Origin: an uncultured Draconibacterium sp.
Lineage (GTDB): Bacteria; Bacteroidota; Bacteroidia; Bacteroidales; Prolixibacteraceae
Length of the DNA: 64,000 bases
Direction: 5' to 3'
Assembly (NCBI RefSeq): GCF_963676815.1
Contig: NZ_OY781365.1
Coordinates: forward strand, 4,808,501-4,872,500
The notes under the pieces were generated by a model. The model ran no database searches. It was not told the origin of the DNA and was given only the letters and a program-made list of their open reading frames with translations. Below are positions 54,057 through 62,212 of this stretch, one piece after another. The translations under genes were made by a program, and so were the position numbers. The first letter of the stretch is position 1; the number at the start of each line of letters is the position of its first letter.

Positions 54057-56063
54057 CTATTCGATCATTTTTAGGAAATCGTCCTCGCTGATCATTGGAA
54101 TGCCCAGCTTTTCAACTTTCTGGAGTTTGCTCGGCCCAACGTTACTTCCGGCCAGCATGTAACTGGTTTTTTTCGAAATGGAGCCTACATTCTTACCTCC
54201 GTTCTGCTCGATTAACTTTTTCAACTCGTCGCGCGAATGTTGCTCGAAAGTACCCGAAATAACAATGCTCAAGCCTTCCAGTTTGTTGGTTTGCCCTTCC
54301 AGCTGATCTTCGCTGATGGCAAACTGAAGTCCGTAATCTTTCAGGTGTTGAATAAACTGAAGATGTTCTTCGTTCGAAAACCATTCCACAACACTTTCGG
54401 CAATGCGGTCGCCAATTTCATCAATTTCTACCAGCTGTTCTTTGGTTTGGTGCTGAATATTCTCAATAGTATGTAATTTTTTAACCAGCGTTTTTGCCAC
54501 TGTTTCTCCAACAAAACGAATTCCCAATGCAAAAAGTACCCGCTCGAACGGAACTTGTTTTGATGCTTCCAAACCATCCAAAATTCGTTGGGCTGATTTA
54601 TCCGCCATTCGTTCAAGATTTAGTAGCTGATCTTTTGTTAGTTGGTAGAGTTGCGTAATGTTTTTTGCCAGTCCTTCGTTGTAGAGCAGCTCGATTGTTT
54701 CCTGGCCAATTCCATCAATATCCATTGCTTTTCGGCTAACGAAGTGCTCCATCTTGCCTTTTATTTGTGGCGGGCAAGCATCTTCATTTGGGCAATAATG
54801 GGCAGCTTCACCTTCTTTTCGAATCAGTTTTGTTCCGCACTCGGGGCACGATTCAATAAACTGCACCGGCTGAAACATCGGATGGCGTTTTGCCGGATCA
54901 ACACCGGTGATTTTAGGAATGATCTCACCACCTTTTTCTACAAAAACAGTATCGTCGATATGCAAATCCAGGTTGCTGATAATATCGGCATTGTGCAACG
55001 ATGCCCGTTTTACAATAGTTCCGGCAATTAAAACCGGTTCGAGATTGGCAACCGGAGTAACGGCACCTGTCCGGCCTACCTGGTATGAAACCGATTTTAA
55101 AATGGTGGCCACACTTTCGGCTTTGAATTTATAGGCAATGGCCCAGCGTGGCGATTTGGCCGTAAAACCAAGGTTTTTTTGCAAACGTCGCGAGTTTACT
55201 TTTATAACAACTCCATCAGTGGCAACCGGCAGATTAAAACGTTCGGTGTCCCATTTCTCAATAAAAGCGAACACATCATCAATACTATTGCATAGTTGCA
55301 TGTGCTCCGAAATTTTAAAGCCCCATTCGCGCGCCTTTTGCAAACTTTCATAATGACCATCTTCCGGTAAGTTTTCGCCAAGTACATAATATAAATAGGC
55401 ATCCAATTTCCGAGAGGCCACTATCGATGGGTTTTTCATTTTCAGTGTTCCGGCTGCAGTGTTTCGTGGATTAGCCAGCAATGGTTCGCCGGCTTTTTCC
55501 AACTCAGCATTCAGGTTATTGAATACTTCGAAAGGCATTAAAATCTCACCACGAATCTCAAAACTTTCAGGATAATCGTTTCCCCGCAATTTTAATGGCA
55601 CCGATTGAATGGTGCGTACATTCGCCGTTACATCGTCGCCTTTTACGCCGTCGCCACGCGTTACAGCGCGTACCAGTTCGCCATTTTCGTAGGTCAGGCT
55701 AATTGATGAACCATCAAACTTTAACTCGCACACATACTCAAAATCGTTGGTGCCAATAATTTTCTGAATGCGGCTGTCGAAATCCTTCAACTCGTCCTGC
55801 GAGTAAGCATTCGACAAGGACAGCATTCCATATTTGTGCGTAACCTGCTGAAAATCCGAACTTAAATCACTTCCCACTCTTTGTGTTGGCGAGTTCGGAT
55901 CGTTAATGTTATATTTTTTTTCCAGGCGCTCCAGCTCTTTTAATTTCATGTCAAAATCAAAATCACTGATTGAAGGTTGCGCCAGTACGTAGTATTTATA
56001 GTTGTGTTCGGCCAGTTCGGCCTGTAAATCTTTAATTCGTTGTAAATCCTGTTCGCTGCTCAT
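54057..56063 (-). CDS. ligA: NAD-dependent DNA ligase
   Basis: 668 aa from the ATG at 56063 (MSSEQDLQRI). An ATG at 56102 is less likely, since the chosen start places the adenylated lysine at 115 (CELKFDGSS), as in E. coli. Domains in order: Ia helical, adenylation, OB fold, zinc finger (CPECGTKL and CPNEDACP), helix-hairpin-helix (MDIDGIGQETIELL), and BRCT at the C-terminus (GLSIVISGTFEQHSRDEL). It seals nicks in replication and repair. It is followed by a 21-bp tandem array on its upstream side. Confidence 0.96.
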   Translation of the reverse strand: MSSEQDLQRIKDLQAELAEHNYKYYVLAQPSISDFDFDMKLKELERLEKKYNINDPNSPTQRVGSDLSSDFQQVTHKYGMLSLSNAYSQDELKDFDSRIQKIIGTNDFEYVCELKFDGSSISLTYENGELVRAVTRGDGVKGDDVTANVRTIQSVPLKLRGNDYPESFEIRGEILMPFEVFNNLNAELEKAGEPLLANPRNTAAGTLKMKNPSIVASRKLDAYLYYVLGENLPEDGHYESLQKAREWGFKISEHMQLCNSIDDVFAFIEKWDTERFNLPVATDGVVIKVNSRRLQKNLGFTAKSPRWAIAYKFKAESVATILKSVSYQVGRTGAVTPVANLEPVLIAGTIVKRASLHNADIISNLDLHIDDTVFVEKGGEIIPKITGVDPAKRHPMFQPVQFIESCPECGTKLIRKEGEAAHYCPNEDACPPQIKGKMEHFVSRKAMDIDGIGQETIELLYNEGLAKNITQLYQLTKDQLLNLERMADKSAQRILDGLEASKQVPFERVLFALGIRFVGETVAKTLVKKLHTIENIQHQTKEQLVEIDEIGDRIAESVVEWFSNEEHLQFIQHLKDYGLQFAISEDQLEGQTNKLEGLSIVISGTFEQHSRDELKKLIEQNGGKNVGSISKKTSYMLAGSNVGPSKLQKVEKLGIPMISEDDFLKMIE

Positions 56064-56142
56064 TCGTGCACTAATTGTAAATGTTTCAAGATGATTTTTC
56101 AAAGATAATTTGTTGCGTTAAAAAACGTAAGGGTTTTACAAT

Positions 56143-56385
56143 TTTTAATGGTACGAGACCTTGGTACGCGGGTACCAAGCTTCCGTACGCAGGTACAAGG
56201 CCTTTGTACCCCGGTACCGGTCTTTCGTACGCGGGTACCAGGCTTCCGTACCTCGGTACGAAGCCTTCGTACCAAGGTACCAGGCTTTCGTACCCTGGTA
56301 ATTATCTTTCGTACGCAGGTACCAAAGGCTATTACCCGGGTAATGATTCTTATTACCTCGGTACGGAGTCTTCGTACCGCCGATT
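56143..56385. repeat. 21-bp tandem repeat array with GTAC-N4-GTAC cores
   Basis: About eleven imperfect units of exactly 21 bp. GTAC (or TTAC) starts units at 56164, 56185, 56206, 56227, 56248, 56269, 56290, 56311, 56332, 56353 and 56374, and each unit has a second GTAC or GTAA 8 bp later. The 8-12-bp cores are near-palindromic (for example GTACCAAGGTAC). Units differ at many positions but never in length. No spacer-repeat structure, so not CRISPR. Frames stay open on both strands because 21 is divisible by three. It fills the gap between ligA and the thioredoxin-like gene. Confidence 0.9.
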
Positions 56386-56433
56386 AAACAATTTTCATTC
56401 GAAATTCTTTTAGTAGTAAAAGGAGATAGAATT

Positions 56434-57018
56434 ATGGCATTTACACTCGAAATTGGAAAAAAGGCAATTTACTTTGATCTTCCGGCAACCGACGGAAAAA
56501 TATATACGCTCGAAAGTTTTAAGGACTCGAAATACCTTGTTGTATTTTTCACCTGCAATCACTGTCCTTACGTGATAAACAGCGATGAAGTGACACGGAA
56601 AACGGCTGAGCGATTCAAGCCGCTTGGCGTTGATTTTGTCGGAATAAACTCGAACAGCAAGCATACTCACGAAGAGGATGATTTTGAGCACATGGTGGAA
56701 CGGATGAAGGAACATCAATTTCCGTGGACGTATTTGTACGACGAATCGCAGGAAATTGCGCTGGCTTACGGAGCATTGCGAACGCCACATTTTTATGTGT
56801 TTAACGAAAAACGTGAACTCGTGTACACCGGAAGGGGAGTTGACAGTCCGCGCGACGCCTCAAAAATTACAGTGAATGATTTGGCTAATGCGCTTGAAGA
56901 GTTGACGCATGGAAAGGACATTTCAGTTCCGGTAACCAATCCGATTGGCTGCAATGTTAAATGGGAAGGTAAACACAAACACTGGATGCCGGCTGATGCC
57001 TGCGATTTGGTTTGGTAG
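56434..57018 (+). CDS. Thioredoxin-like AhpC/TSA-family protein
   Basis: 194 aa. A thioredoxin-fold domain starts at about residue 8 (IGKKAIYFDLPATDG). The active-site-like segment is FFTCNHCPYVIN with CNHC, a CxxC pair, and EIALAYGALRTPHFYVFN holds the cis-proline (TPHF). Proteins of this kind act as thioredoxins or peroxiredoxin-like reductases in the cytoplasm. There is no signal peptide. It follows the 21-bp repeat array by about 50 bp. Confidence 0.88.
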   Translation: MAFTLEIGKKAIYFDLPATDGKIYTLESFKDSKYLVVFFTCNHCPYVINSDEVTRKTAERFKPLGVDFVGINSNSKHTHEEDDFEHMVERMKEHQFPWTYLYDESQEIALAYGALRTPHFYVFNEKRELVYTGRGVDSPRDASKITVNDLANALEELTHGKDISVPVTNPIGCNVKWEGKHKHWMPADACDLVW

Positions 57019-57331
57019 CCGAGCAAGGCAAAAGTTAAAAGTAGAAAGTATAAAGGAAGAATTTTTGCGGTGATGTCATCTCGTAGCAAAGCGAGAGATC
57101 TGTTACAAATTTTAAGTTACTGGCTACTAGTTACAAGTGGTCGAGCGTTTTTACAATTTATCAAATCAACAATTAATTTTTACCACAGAGTTGCACAGAG
57201 AAGACACGGAGTTTCGCAGAGACAGAAAGTCTCAGTTTACAATTTAACAATCTCCAAATCAATCTTTCTTAAAAGCTTGTTAATAACTCCCTTTTTCTTC
57301 GCACGTCATTCCTTGTATATTTGCAGCACTT
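57019..57331. other. Intergenic region with dispersed repeats and topB promoter
   Basis: 313 bp. The 17-mer AAGTTAAAAGTAGAAAG at 57032-57048 also occurs at 9284-9300. The element at 57176-57223 matches the reverse complement of 23593-23640. TATATTTG at 57316-57323 is a strong -7 match, only 8 nt before the topB ATG. Confidence 0.6.
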
Positions 57332-59641
57332 ATGATTGTTTGTATTGCAGAGAAACCAAGTGTTGCCAAAGAAATTGCCCAGGTAATTGGGGCAGGATCG
57401 CGTAGAGATGGTTACTACGAGGGAAACGGTTACCAGGTAACGTGGACCTTCGGCCATTTTTGTACGCTGTGGCCGCCCGAGGATTACGATTCGAAGTGGA
57501 AACGCTGGGATTTGCAAACACTGCCTATGTTGCCCAAACGCTTTGAAACAAAGGTGATGACAGGCGATGGAGGCGTGACCAAACAATTCAATACCATTAA
57601 AAGCTTATTGGATAAAGCCGAACAGGTAATTAACTGCGGTGATGCAGGTCAGGAAGGAGAGCTCATTCAGCGCTGGGTGATGAAAGAGGCCGGTTACAAA
57701 GGCGAAGTAAAACGCTTGTGGATATCGTCGCTGACGAACGAAGCCATAAAAACCGGTTTCCAGAAACTGGAGCCTGCTGAAAAATTTGATCACTTGTATT
57801 ATGCCGGCAGTTCGCGGGCCATTGGCGACTGGCTGTTGGGAATGAACGCCACACGTTTATATACTTTGAAATATGGTGGTTATAAACAGGTTTTGTCAAT
57901 CGGGCGGGTGCAAACGCCAACGCTGGCGATGCTGGTAGCGCGCCATTACGAAATCGAGAATTTTAAACCGCAACCGTATTGGGAGTTGCAAACCACCTAT
58001 CGCGAAACGGTTTTTAGCAATACCGAAGGAAAGTTTTTCAAAAAGGAAGACGGTGAAAAACTGCTGAACCAGGTGTTGGGCAAGGATTTGTACATTACCG
58101 ATGTTGAAAAGAAAGACGGACAGGAATATGCACCGAAACTTTTCGACCTCACCAGTTTGCAGGTACACTGTAATACCCGTTTTGGATTAACGGCTGATGA
58201 AACATTGAAAACCGTACAGCGCTTGTACGAAATGAAAGTAGTTACCTATCCGCGTGTTGACACTACTTTCTTACCCAACGATCAATATTCAAAAATCCCC
58301 GGAATTTTAAAAGGACTAAAAAGTTATAGCGAGCTTGCACAGCCTTTGCTGGCGAAGAAAATCCGAAAATCGACAAAAGTTTTTAACGATAAAAAAGTTA
58401 CCGATCACCATGCTATTATTCCTACCGGAGAAGAGAAATTGTTGGGGGGTAACGAGAAAAAGGTTTACGATGCAATAGCACGAAGATTTCTGGCGGCGTT
58501 TTACCCCGATTGTAAAGTGGCAAAAACACAAGTGAAGGCAGAAGTTGATGCAGTTCAGTTTGTGGCTACTGGAAAACAAATTCTGCAACCCGGGTGGCGT
58601 GTGGTTTTTCAGGATGAGAATTCGAAGAGCGGCGATGGCGATACCATTTTACCCGCCTTCGAAAAAGGAGAGCACGGTCCGCATGAGCCATCGTTTACAG
58701 AAAAGGAAACAAAACCACCGCGTTATTACACCGAAGCTTCGTTGCTGCGTGCTATGGAAACTGCCGGAAAAAATGTTGACGATGATGAGTTGCGCGACCT
58801 GATGAAAGCCAACGGGATCGGGCGTCCGTCAACACGTGCTGCAATTATCGAAACCTTGTTCCGACGCAAATATATCGAGCGACAGAAAAAGCAGATTCAT
58901 CCAACAAAAATGGGAATTCAACTGATTGATACCATTCAAAACGAATTGTTAAAATCTGCAGAACTAACGGGGCAGTGGGAAAAACGACTGCGTGAAATTG
59001 AGCAGGGAGAATACAGTGCTTCGAAGTTTATTTACGAGATGAAACGTATGGTTTACGATTTGGTCGTTGAAGTGATGCGCGATCGTAGTTCGGTAAAACT
59101 TGCCGCTCCGGAACCGGAGAAAAAGGAAAAAGGCAAAAGGAAAAAGGCAAAAGGTCAAAAGGCCGCTGATACCGGTAGTGCAGAAATGAGCTGCCCAAAA
59201 TGCTCGGAAGGAAAAGTTCTGAAAGGCAAAAATGCTTATGGTTGCAATCGTTGGAAAGAAGGTTGTGATTTCAGACTGCCATTTGTGTTTATGGAGAAAA
59301 AGCTCTCCGACAAACAGGTGGAGCGTTTGCTAAAGAAAGGTGCCACTACAAAACTCAAAGGCTTTAAAATGGGCGATAAAAAGGTTGAGGGAATTTTACA
59401 GCTGACTTCGGATTGTAATGTGGAGTTTGTAGACAAATCTCCGGCTGAAAAGAAAGCTGCCGATTCTACGCCCAAATGCCCAAAATGTGGCGGAACAATA
59501 ATAAAAGGCAAAACAGCTTACGGTTGCAGCAACTGGAAAGAGGGATGCGATTTTAAATTCACCTTCGACGCCATTCGCGAAAAAGCTGCCGGCCGCAAAT
59601 TAACAAAAGAGTTAGTGCTGGAAATCATTAGCACTAATTAA
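57332..59641 (+). CDS. topB: DNA topoisomerase III
   Basis: 769 aa. TOPRIM domain at about 1-130 (CIAEKPSVAKEIAQVIGAG), then the type IA core with the active-site Tyr in VVTYPRVDTTFLP and ADETLKTVQRLYE. A Lys-rich linker follows at about 595-610. Two C-terminal C4-type zinc ribbons end the protein: CPKCSEGKVLKGKNAYGC and CPKCGGTIIKGKTAYGC. It unlinks DNA during replication and recombination. The -7 promoter element is so close to the ATG that the mRNA leader would be almost absent. Confidence 0.96.
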   Translation: MIVCIAEKPSVAKEIAQVIGAGSRRDGYYEGNGYQVTWTFGHFCTLWPPEDYDSKWKRWDLQTLPMLPKRFETKVMTGDGGVTKQFNTIKSLLDKAEQVINCGDAGQEGELIQRWVMKEAGYKGEVKRLWISSLTNEAIKTGFQKLEPAEKFDHLYYAGSSRAIGDWLLGMNATRLYTLKYGGYKQVLSIGRVQTPTLAMLVARHYEIENFKPQPYWELQTTYRETVFSNTEGKFFKKEDGEKLLNQVLGKDLYITDVEKKDGQEYAPKLFDLTSLQVHCNTRFGLTADETLKTVQRLYEMKVVTYPRVDTTFLPNDQYSKIPGILKGLKSYSELAQPLLAKKIRKSTKVFNDKKVTDHHAIIPTGEEKLLGGNEKKVYDAIARRFLAAFYPDCKVAKTQVKAEVDAVQFVATGKQILQPGWRVVFQDENSKSGDGDTILPAFEKGEHGPHEPSFTEKETKPPRYYTEASLLRAMETAGKNVDDDELRDLMKANGIGRPSTRAAIIETLFRRKYIERQKKQIHPTKMGIQLIDTIQNELLKSAELTGQWEKRLREIEQGEYSASKFIYEMKRMVYDLVVEVMRDRSSVKLAAPEPEKKEKGKRKKAKGQKAADTGSAEMSCPKCSEGKVLKGKNAYGCNRWKEGCDFRLPFVFMEKKLSDKQVERLLKKGATTKLKGFKMGDKKVEGILQLTSDCNVEFVDKSPAEKKAADSTPKCPKCGGTIIKGKTAYGCSNWKEGCDFKFTFDAIREKAAGRKLTKELVLEIISTN

Positions 59642-59817
59642 TCCCAATAGACAGTATAATTCTTGACAAACCTATTTTCCGGTTCTGATGCGAAGATCGT
59701 AAAAAACGCTTCCTGTTTGCCTTAGGAGTTCATCAGTAAATTTGAAGTAAGGCTGGGTGATTTGCCCAAAATCGTGCAATAACGCGTGGTGTGGGTAGTT
59801 TGTTACCTTCATAATCA

Positions 59818-59825
59818 TATATTTG
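59818..59825 (+). promoter_or_regulatory. Candidate -7 promoter element of the response regulator operon
   Basis: TATATTTG, 30 bp before the receiver-protein ATG. TTTG lies at 59799-59802, somewhat close for a -33 box. Confidence 0.5.
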
Positions 59826-59854
59826 TGTAAGAGGACAATACAAACCATTAAGCG

Positions 59855-60220
59855 ATGAAAAAGATTTTAGTTGTCGACGATAAATCGTCGATTAGCAAGC
59901 TAATCGTACAATTTCTAAGTACCAATTATGAAGTTGAAACCAAAGAGGACGGACTTCAGGCTTTAAGTTGGCTGCAGGAAGGAAATATTCCCGATTTAAT
60001 TTTAACCGATTTACAAATGCCGAATCTGGATGGGTTTGAGTTAATCGAACATGTGCGATCGAGTGGATATTTTAAAGATGTGCCAATTATTGTTTTAAGC
60101 AGTCTTGACAGTAGCAACGATCGTATCAAGTGTCTGAAAATGGGCGCTGAAGATTACCTTGTAAAACCATTTAATCCGGAAGAACTGATTATTCGAATTG
60201 ACCGTATTCTCAAACGCTAA
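59855..60220 (+). CDS. Single-domain response regulator (CheY-like receiver)
   Basis: 121 aa receiver domain with all conserved residues: acidic pair in LVVDDKSSI (Asp8, Asp9), the phospho-acceptor Asp in LILTDLQMPNLDG (about Asp53), Ser in IVLSSLD, and Lys in YLVKPFNPEEL. No output domain. No histidine kinase is adjacent. It is 11 bp before the sugar transferase and probably controls exopolysaccharide production by protein contact. Confidence 0.93.
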   Translation: MKKILVVDDKSSISKLIVQFLSTNYEVETKEDGLQALSWLQEGNIPDLILTDLQMPNLDGFELIEHVRSSGYFKDVPIIVLSSLDSSNDRIKCLKMGAEDYLVKPFNPEELIIRIDRILKR

Positions 60221-60231
60221 ATTTAAACGTT

Positions 60232-61440
60232 ATGAAAGCTAAACATAACCGAAAACTTAGTGTTTTATACATCGGTACAAACGAGGATGTGATCAGTGGT
60301 TTTGAATCGAATGAGAATCTTCTTGAGTTGACTCATCATTCAAATGCATTGAGTGCAATGAATTGGTTGAAAGAAGGAAATTCGTGTGATGGAGTAGTTT
60401 GTGATAAAGAACTGCCAGGGCGCAACGGAATAGATTTTCATGATACTTTTATTGCCGAAGTTGATCAGAGCAACAAAATTCCTTATCTGGTAATTTCAGA
60501 TGAAAAAAATGCTGATGATATTCAGTTAGCTTTTCAAAAGAAAGTTGACGATGTTTTTCATCAGCCGGTAAATACCGACGACCTGTTTAAGCGGATAAAA
60601 ACGCTTACAGTTTTAAAGCCCCGAATGTCCCTGGTTCAAAAAGAAAAGAATGACCCGGAGACAACGATTTATAAAACACCATTCTTTAAACGTACTTTCG
60701 ATATTGTGTTTTCAGGACTGGCTTTGCTGTGCCTGTCGCCCCTGTTATTGATTTTCGTTATTGCCATTCGCTTAGAGTCGAAAGGAAAAGTTTACTACAT
60801 CTCGAAAAGAGTTGGAACCGGATACCGTATTTTTAATTTTTTAAAACTTCGTTCGATGTATCCCGATGCTGATAAGCGATTGAAAGAATTCCAGCATTTG
60901 AATCAATATCAGAATCACGAGAAAGAGCAGAATGACGTAACGGAGCAGGAAAATGACACGCAACAGGAAGGTGTTACAGGAAATGGAACGATACTGTTTG
61001 GCGATGATGTTGAGGTTGATGAAGCTGCTCATATTCACGAGAAAAAGCAACAGCAGGAAAGTGCATTCGTCAAATTTGAAAATGATCCACGAATTACCAA
61101 AGTTGGGCACATCATCCGAAAATTGAGTATTGATGAACTGCCGCAACTAATAAACGTGTTAAAAGGCGATATGTCAATAGTAGGAAATCGCCCTCTACCT
61201 TTATACGAAGCTGAGTTGCTAACAACTGATGACTGGACCGACCGCTTTAACGGACCGGCCGGAATTACCGGTTTGTGGCAGGTTGAAGCCAGGGGGAAAA
61301 CATCAAAAATGTCGCCCGAAGAACGTAAGCAACTTGACAATACTTATGCTGAAATTGCCAATAGTCGCTTTTCGTTTTGGAAAGACATTTGGATTATTAT
61401 CAGAACTTTTAGAGCTGTTTTTCAGAAAGAGAATGTATAG
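60232..61440 (+). CDS. Initiating sugar transferase fused to a degenerate receiver domain
   Basis: 402 aa. Residues 1-125 form a receiver-like fold (VLYIGTNEDVISGF, GVVCDKELPGRNGIDF, YLVISDEKNADDI). Asp58 of the phospho site is kept, but the acidic pair and the conserved Lys (here FHQPVN) are lost, so it looks like a pseudo-receiver. Residues 140-402 are a bacterial sugar transferase with one helix (FDIVFSGLALLCLSPLLLIFV) and RVGTGYRIFNFLKLRSM and GDMSIVGNRPLPLYE. A Gln/Glu-rich insert (about 220-270) is unusual. It should attach the first sugar phosphate to undecaprenyl phosphate. Confidence 0.9.
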   Translation: MKAKHNRKLSVLYIGTNEDVISGFESNENLLELTHHSNALSAMNWLKEGNSCDGVVCDKELPGRNGIDFHDTFIAEVDQSNKIPYLVISDEKNADDIQLAFQKKVDDVFHQPVNTDDLFKRIKTLTVLKPRMSLVQKEKNDPETTIYKTPFFKRTFDIVFSGLALLCLSPLLLIFVIAIRLESKGKVYYISKRVGTGYRIFNFLKLRSMYPDADKRLKEFQHLNQYQNHEKEQNDVTEQENDTQQEGVTGNGTILFGDDVEVDEAAHIHEKKQQQESAFVKFENDPRITKVGHIIRKLSIDELPQLINVLKGDMSIVGNRPLPLYEAELLTTDDWTDRFNGPAGITGLWQVEARGKTSKMSPEERKQLDNTYAEIANSRFSFWKDIWIIIRTFRAVFQKENV

Positions 61441-61450
61441 GATTTTAATT

Positions 61451-62212
61451 ATGAATTTATTGGCTCATAAAATAGCGTTTATCCTGCTTCTTTTGTTGGT
61501 GTCAATCAACCTTTTGGCACAAGATGAAAATGGTAATCAGGTAATCGAAACTCAACTTGAGTTTAATGACATCTCCGAAAATCTTCTTTCTCTGCAAGAT
61601 TTGCTCGGTGCTGCCGAAGTTCATTCGCCACTGTTGAAGATGATTGATGCCGATATTATTATTCAGGAGTTAAAAGTAAAGTCAGAAAAAAAAGACTGGC
61701 TCACTTACTTCAGTATTGATGGATCGGCAAAATATGGTGTTTTCGATAACCTTATTTTAAAAGAAGACCTTGGTGTTGAAGATATATCAACGCACAGTAC
61801 CAAACAGGCACGTTACAGTGTTGGGGTAATGTTAAGACTTCCTATTTCCCGTTTTTTTGATAATTCGGAGAAACAAATTGCCGAAAACGAAGCAGTTAAG
61901 CTTAATTATCAACGAGAAAGGACAGTGCAGGAATTGAGAAATCTTGTAATTGTACAGTACGGAAATGTGTTAAAAGCAGGCGCAAAATTATCGCTTTCTA
62001 CATCTGAATTTGAATCCGTGAAAATGCAGATGATGAACACAGAACTAAACTATAAAAGAGGACAAATAAGTATTGCAGATTATACTACACATCAAAGTAG
62101 GTATTTAGATGCAAAACTGGTATTGGAAGAAGCGAAAATTGAGTTTTCAACAGCTTTGTTTTTGTTGCAGGAAACGGTTGGCGTAAATATTAACTTAAAT
62201 AAACAGAATTGA
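61451..62212 (+). CDS. Short TolC-family outer-membrane protein
   Basis: 253 aa from ATG 61451, with signal peptide ending LLAQ. An earlier frame opening within the sugar transferase gene is spurious. Coiled-coil helices follow, such as NEAVKLNYQRERTVQELRNLVIVQYG. TolC proteins are usually about 430-480 aa with two repeats; this one has only one. It may form the exit channel of the exopolysaccharide system as a larger oligomer, or be an accessory. Its stop overlaps the next start (TTGA). Confidence 0.8.
   Translation: MNLLAHKIAFILLLLLVSINLLAQDENGNQVIETQLEFNDISENLLSLQDLLGAAEVHSPLLKMIDADIIIQELKVKSEKKDWLTYFSIDGSAKYGVFDNLILKEDLGVEDISTHSTKQARYSVGVMLRLPISRFFDNSEKQIAENEAVKLNYQRERTVQELRNLVIVQYGNVLKAGAKLSLSTSEFESVKMQMMNTELNYKRGQISIADYTTHQSRYLDAKLVLEEAKIEFSTALFLLQETVGVNINLNKQN

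Noticed and set aside
56143..56385. Possible CRISPR array
   Set aside because: Units are 21 bp and contiguous with no unique spacers, and no cas genes are in the window.
56081..56413. Open frame of 110 aa across the 21-bp repeat array
   Set aside because: Frames stay open only because the repeat length is a multiple of three; the sequence lacks any family and an equal frame is open in another phase.
61229..61450. Longer N-terminus of the TolC-like gene inside the sugar transferase gene
   Set aside because: The extension is out of frame with a well-supported gene and precedes a clean signal peptide at 61451.
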